The notes under the pieces: generated by a model
What the model was told of the DNA's origin: nothing
Seen by the model: only the letters and a program-made list of their open reading frames with translations
The model's database searches: none
Position numbers and translations under genes: made by a program
In this document: positions 61,326-64,000 of the stretch, one piece after another
Numbering within the stretch: position 1 is the first letter of the stretch
Layout of the letters: each line of letters opens with the position of its first letter
DNA from: Cladosporium sp. IMV 00045
Lineage: Eukaryota; Ascomycota; Dothideomycetes; Cladosporiales; Cladosporiaceae
Direction of reading: 5' to 3'
Length of the DNA stretch: 64,000 nt
Assembly (NCBI GenBank): GCA_001931905.2
Contig: MSJI02000753.1
Span: 38,078 to 102,077 of the forward strand

Positions 61326-64000
61326 ATGCGCCCAATCGCCCGCCAAAGCGCGCGCTTGGCCAGCACCAGCACCCAGCGCATCCGAGCATCCTCCCCACGC
61401 AGCCCATACTACGCCTCTGCGACCTCTACACCCTCCCAAGCACAGTCACATCCGCAGACGCAGCAGCGACGAACCTTCCACGCCACCCCCTCTTCCCTCG
61501 CCGAGTCAAGACCCCCCCACGGCTCGCCGGAACACCAACGCGCGCTCGAAGAGCGCCGAGCAGCCGATGAGGCGCTGAGACAGCAGCACCAGCAGCAGCA
61601 GGACCAGCATGGACTTGAAAGCGGAGCGGAGGCGCGCAGACCCGGCGCGGGAAGGCGCTCGTTGAGGCAGCGCAGGGTTGCGGATGTGCCGCCGCCGCCG
61701 CCGGTGCCGGAGTGGTTTTTGAGGCAGAATGTGGTGCTTGTGCAGGATGGCGAGGAGGATGGCAGTGCGAGGATGGTGAGGTGTGTGGATTCCAAGACGG
61801 GGCATACGCTTTTCACTGTGCCTTTTTATCCGGGCGAGGCGCAGGAGGAGAAATCGAAGGCTGAGGCTGAGGAGGCGGGCAGGAAGGCGCAGGAGGAGCA
61901 GGCCAAGCAGGCTAGCATACCGGGGATTAGCATGCTGGGGGATAATTTTTTCCAGCAGAAGTTTGGTGGTCAGATTCCCCCTGTGCTCGAGTCGAAGGAG
62001 GATTTGCCGCTTGGGTTTAAATTCCCTCAGGCGGCGGACTTGCAGGCGTCGAAGGATCCTTTGGCCTGGACTCTGCTGGAGACGGAGGCGAGTGTGAGGG
62101 CCGCGATGGGCGCGTCGGCGCAGACGGGAGCGGCGGCTTCGTCGCACGCGGCGTCCAGGTCGGATATTCACTTGCACTGCCCGGACTCGAATGCGCATGT
62201 TCAGATGGATTATTATGTGCGCGACCTCGCGCGGATCTTGCACGCGGACCTCATCACGCTGGACGCTAATGATATTGCGGATCTCACGAGCGACTATGTC
62301 GGCGGAGGCAGCGACTTGCCTGGATCTTTCGGCACGCTGGCGTACGACGTTTACGATGGCGCCGTGGCGAATGGTCTTGCTATCCGTGGAGGAGGAGTGG
62401 GCGAGCAGCACGAGGCTGAGGAGGAGGATGAGGAGGGTGAAGATGATGAGGCGGTCACTCCTCAGGACTCGATGAACCTGGGGCATTTTGGTTCGTTTGA
62501 TGAGTTAAGGAAAGCTCTTGGTGACAAACGACACGATATCAACAAGGCTCTGGGCAACTTTGGTATTGCGGGAGTCAGTGTTGGTCTCCCTCAGGGTATT
62601 AACCCGTATGCCCCACCTGCTCGCCAGGAGCCCGCGCAGACCAAGAAGACCGACCCTGCGGATTATGTCACATGGGACGACGCAAGGCTTCTGGCCTTGC
62701 TGAATGGACTTTTGGATGCACCCAGCGCCGCGAAGGCTGCCAACTTGGGTCAAGGATCGCAAGAGGCGAACTCGCACTTGGAAGATGCTGACAGTAAGAC
62801 AGAAACGCCTTGGGCAGTCCGCGCAGGCAGCATGGTGGCAGGTGTAGCCAGCAAGATCGAGTTTGCCAAGTCTGCGGCATCTACTGGTGGCAAGTCAGAC
62901 AACGTACCATTGATGAATCTTGACATGGTGGACCGCGAGAGTGCTCAATCAGACTTGACCAGTCAAGACAGCAGGAAGACCATCGTTCAGGTTCGTGACC
63001 TCAAACAGATCCTCGGACACAAACTGGGCGAGTCCATCATTAAGCGCCTCGTGCGGGTGGTCCAGAAGCGCAGAAGGGCGGGAGAAGAGGTCGTGATCAT
63101 TGGCACAACCGCCGAGGAAGTCACTGGGCCACTCGATAGCTTGTTCGACATCAACGAGGACTCGCCGTTCCGTTTGATCGTCGTTCCTCCATTGTTCGAC
63201 ATGAGCGCGGCGGAACACGCTTCTTTCGAGGCGTCAGCACTTCCTCCGCCCTATCGCTCGATACACGACGCTCCATCGTATGACAGGATCGCGAGCGTCA
63301 ACCTCCGTCACGTCAGCAGCATGATGCGTCGGTTGGGCCACGACTTGGATTCCAGGACTATGGAGGAGTCTTTCAGAGAGCTCAAGATGCCTGGAACGCA
63401 CATTTTGAGCGAGAAGATTTTGCCTCAGGGTGAGATGCAGAGGCTTGTTTTAACTGCTATTGGACTTTCTACATCTCACGCTCAGAGCGATAGCGTCACG
63501 CCCATACACGTTGCGTTGGCCACTGCGATCCTTTCTAAGGCTGACCACGCTGTTCATTCCTGGACGTCGTTCCAGGAGGCTCAGCAGCGTAAGAACAATC
63601 CCTTCACGAAGGCTGCGCCCACCGCAGGCGGCGCAGGCGCACCTGAGAAGACGCCTGGCCAAGCTCGCATTGAGGGTATCAAGAAGAACTGCAACCAGCA
63701 CGAAACAAGGTTGCTGGCTGGTGTCGTTGACCCGGCGAACATCAAGACTGGATTCAACGATGTGCATGCCTCGCCTGATTCCATCGAGGCTCTCAAGTCG
63801 ATGACTACCCTATCACTGCAACGCCCAGACGCCTTCGAATACGGTGTTCTAGCCAACGACCGCCTCACCGGCCTCCTTCTCTACGGACCCCCAGGAACAG
63901 GCAAAACGCTCCTCGCCAAAGCCGTCGCGAAGGAATCCGGCGCGACGGTGCTCGAAGTGAGCGGCGCGCAAATCTACGAGAAATACGTCGGCGAGGGCGA
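61326..64000 (+). CDS. Mitochondrial AAA+ ATPase, cut by the right window edge
   Basis: An uninterrupted frame from the ATG at 61326 to the window end gives at least 891 residues without a stop. The N-terminus (MRPIARQSARLASTSTQRIR, then RRTFHATPSS) is a strong mitochondrial targeting peptide. A Gln/Glu-rich segment and a proline run precede PEWFLRQNVVLVQ. The middle holds a helical region, an acidic stretch (EAEEEDEEGEDDE), and a degenerate AAA-like segment (IIGTTAEEVTGPLDSLF, then DSPFRLIVVPP). The real AAA module begins near residue 815 and carries Walker A (LLYGPPGTGKTLLAKAVAKES), followed by the pore-loop region (GAQIYEKYVGEG). This is a meiotic-clade/Msp1-like core, perhaps for protein extraction at the mitochondrial membrane. 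No exact orthologue assigned. Confidence 0.88.
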   Translation, partial: MRPIARQSARLASTSTQRIRASSPRSPYYASATSTPSQAQSHPQTQQRRTFHATPSSLAESRPPHGSPEHQRALEERRAADEALRQQHQQQQDQHGLESGAEARRPGAGRRSLRQRRVADVPPPPPVPEWFLRQNVVLVQDGEEDGSARMVRCVDSKTGHTLFTVPFYPGEAQEEKSKAEAEEAGRKAQEEQAKQASIPGISMLGDNFFQQKFGGQIPPVLESKEDLPLGFKFPQAADLQASKDPLAWTLLETEASVRAAMGASAQTGAAASSHAASRSDIHLHCPDSNAHVQMDYYVRDLARILHADLITLDANDIADLTSDYVGGGSDLPGSFGTLAYDVYDGAVANGLAIRGGGVGEQHEAEEEDEEGEDDEAVTPQDSMNLGHFGSFDELRKALGDKRHDINKALGNFGIAGVSVGLPQGINPYAPPARQEPAQTKKTDPADYVTWDDARLLALLNGLLDAPSAAKAANLGQGSQEANSHLEDADSKTETPWAVRAGSMVAGVASKIEFAKSAASTGGKSDNVPLMNLDMVDRESAQSDLTSQDSRKTIVQVRDLKQILGHKLGESIIKRLVRVVQKRRRAGEEVVIIGTTAEEVTGPLDSLFDINEDSPFRLIVVPPLFDMSAAEHASFEASALPPPYRSIHDAPSYDRIASVNLRHVSSMMRRLGHDLDSRTMEESFRELKMPGTHILSEKILPQGEMQRLVLTAIGLSTSHAQSDSVTPIHVALATAILSKADHAVHSWTSFQEAQQRKNNPFTKAAPTAGGAGAPEKTPGQARIEGIKKNCNQHETRLLAGVVDPANIKTGFNDVHASPDSIEALKSMTTLSLQRPDAFEYGVLANDRLTGLLLYGPPGTGKTLLAKAVAKESGATVLEVSGAQIYEKYVGEG

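Noticed and set aside
1..64000. Transposons, CRISPR arrays, replication origins, RIP-mutated blocks
   Set aside because: No terminal repeats, transposase or reverse-transcriptase motifs, spaced repeats, or extended AT-rich TA-dense tracts were seen by eye; short elements could have been missed.

Overview
The window is nuclear DNA of a filamentous ascomycete (Pezizomycotina). It has compact single genes on both strands, short introns of about 45-115 nt with GT/AG ends and CTAAC/CTGAC-type branch sites, dispersed tRNA genes, a hacA-type bZIP gene carrying a 20-nt non-spliceosomal intron, and fungal NACHT-ankyrin (NLR-like) genes. The flavour of the proteins suggests Dothideomycetes, but this is inferred and no species can be named.

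Layout. 1-5.7 kb: an unrecognised gene cut by the left edge, a UDP-GlcNAc-type nucleotide-sugar transporter, COQ3 and a GT8 glycosyltransferase. 6.4-10.5 kb: an intact NACHT protein with about 15 ankyrin repeats. 10.9-18.7 kb: a Cys-rich single-pass membrane protein, a small hydrophobic membrane protein, a cytochrome P450 with an unusual I-helix, and a secreted feruloyl-esterase-like enzyme. 19.5-25.2 kb: tRNA-Ile, a CID-domain protein, mitochondrial MTO1/GidA, the SPOUT methyltransferase SFM1, tRNA-Phe (with intron) and tRNA-Asn. 26-29 kb: a second NACHT-ankyrin locus broken by three apparent frameshifts. 29.3-38.8 kb: a THI20-type thiamine gene with nine exons, tRNA-Arg, a UNC93-like MFS protein, a DUF1275 membrane protein, a HAD phosphatase and tRNA-Thr. 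39-46.7 kb: ALO1 and GSH2 head to head, aspartate-semialdehyde dehydrogenase and ORM1. 47.9-55.5 kb: an F-box protein, a DUF7053 protein, a CPA1 Na+/H+ antiporter and a SPOUT1/CENP-32-type methyltransferase. 56.3-64 kb: an acyltransferase with a long low-complexity tail, hacA, and a mitochondrial AAA+ ATPase running off the right edge.

Most genes are primary-metabolism or housekeeping genes without operon-like organisation. Three relationships stand out. ALO1 (erythroascorbate synthesis) and GSH2 (glutathione synthesis) share a 462-bp divergent promoter. The two NACHT-ankyrin loci differ in N-terminal domain and in state of preservation. hacA (the unfolded-protein-response regulator), ORM1 (sphingolipid homeostasis) and the acyltransferase all concern ER membrane physiology, but they are not clustered tightly enough to imply shared control. 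I saw no transposable element, CRISPR array or secondary-metabolite cluster. Exon joins were worked out by reading frames and splice signals by eye; all are predictions.
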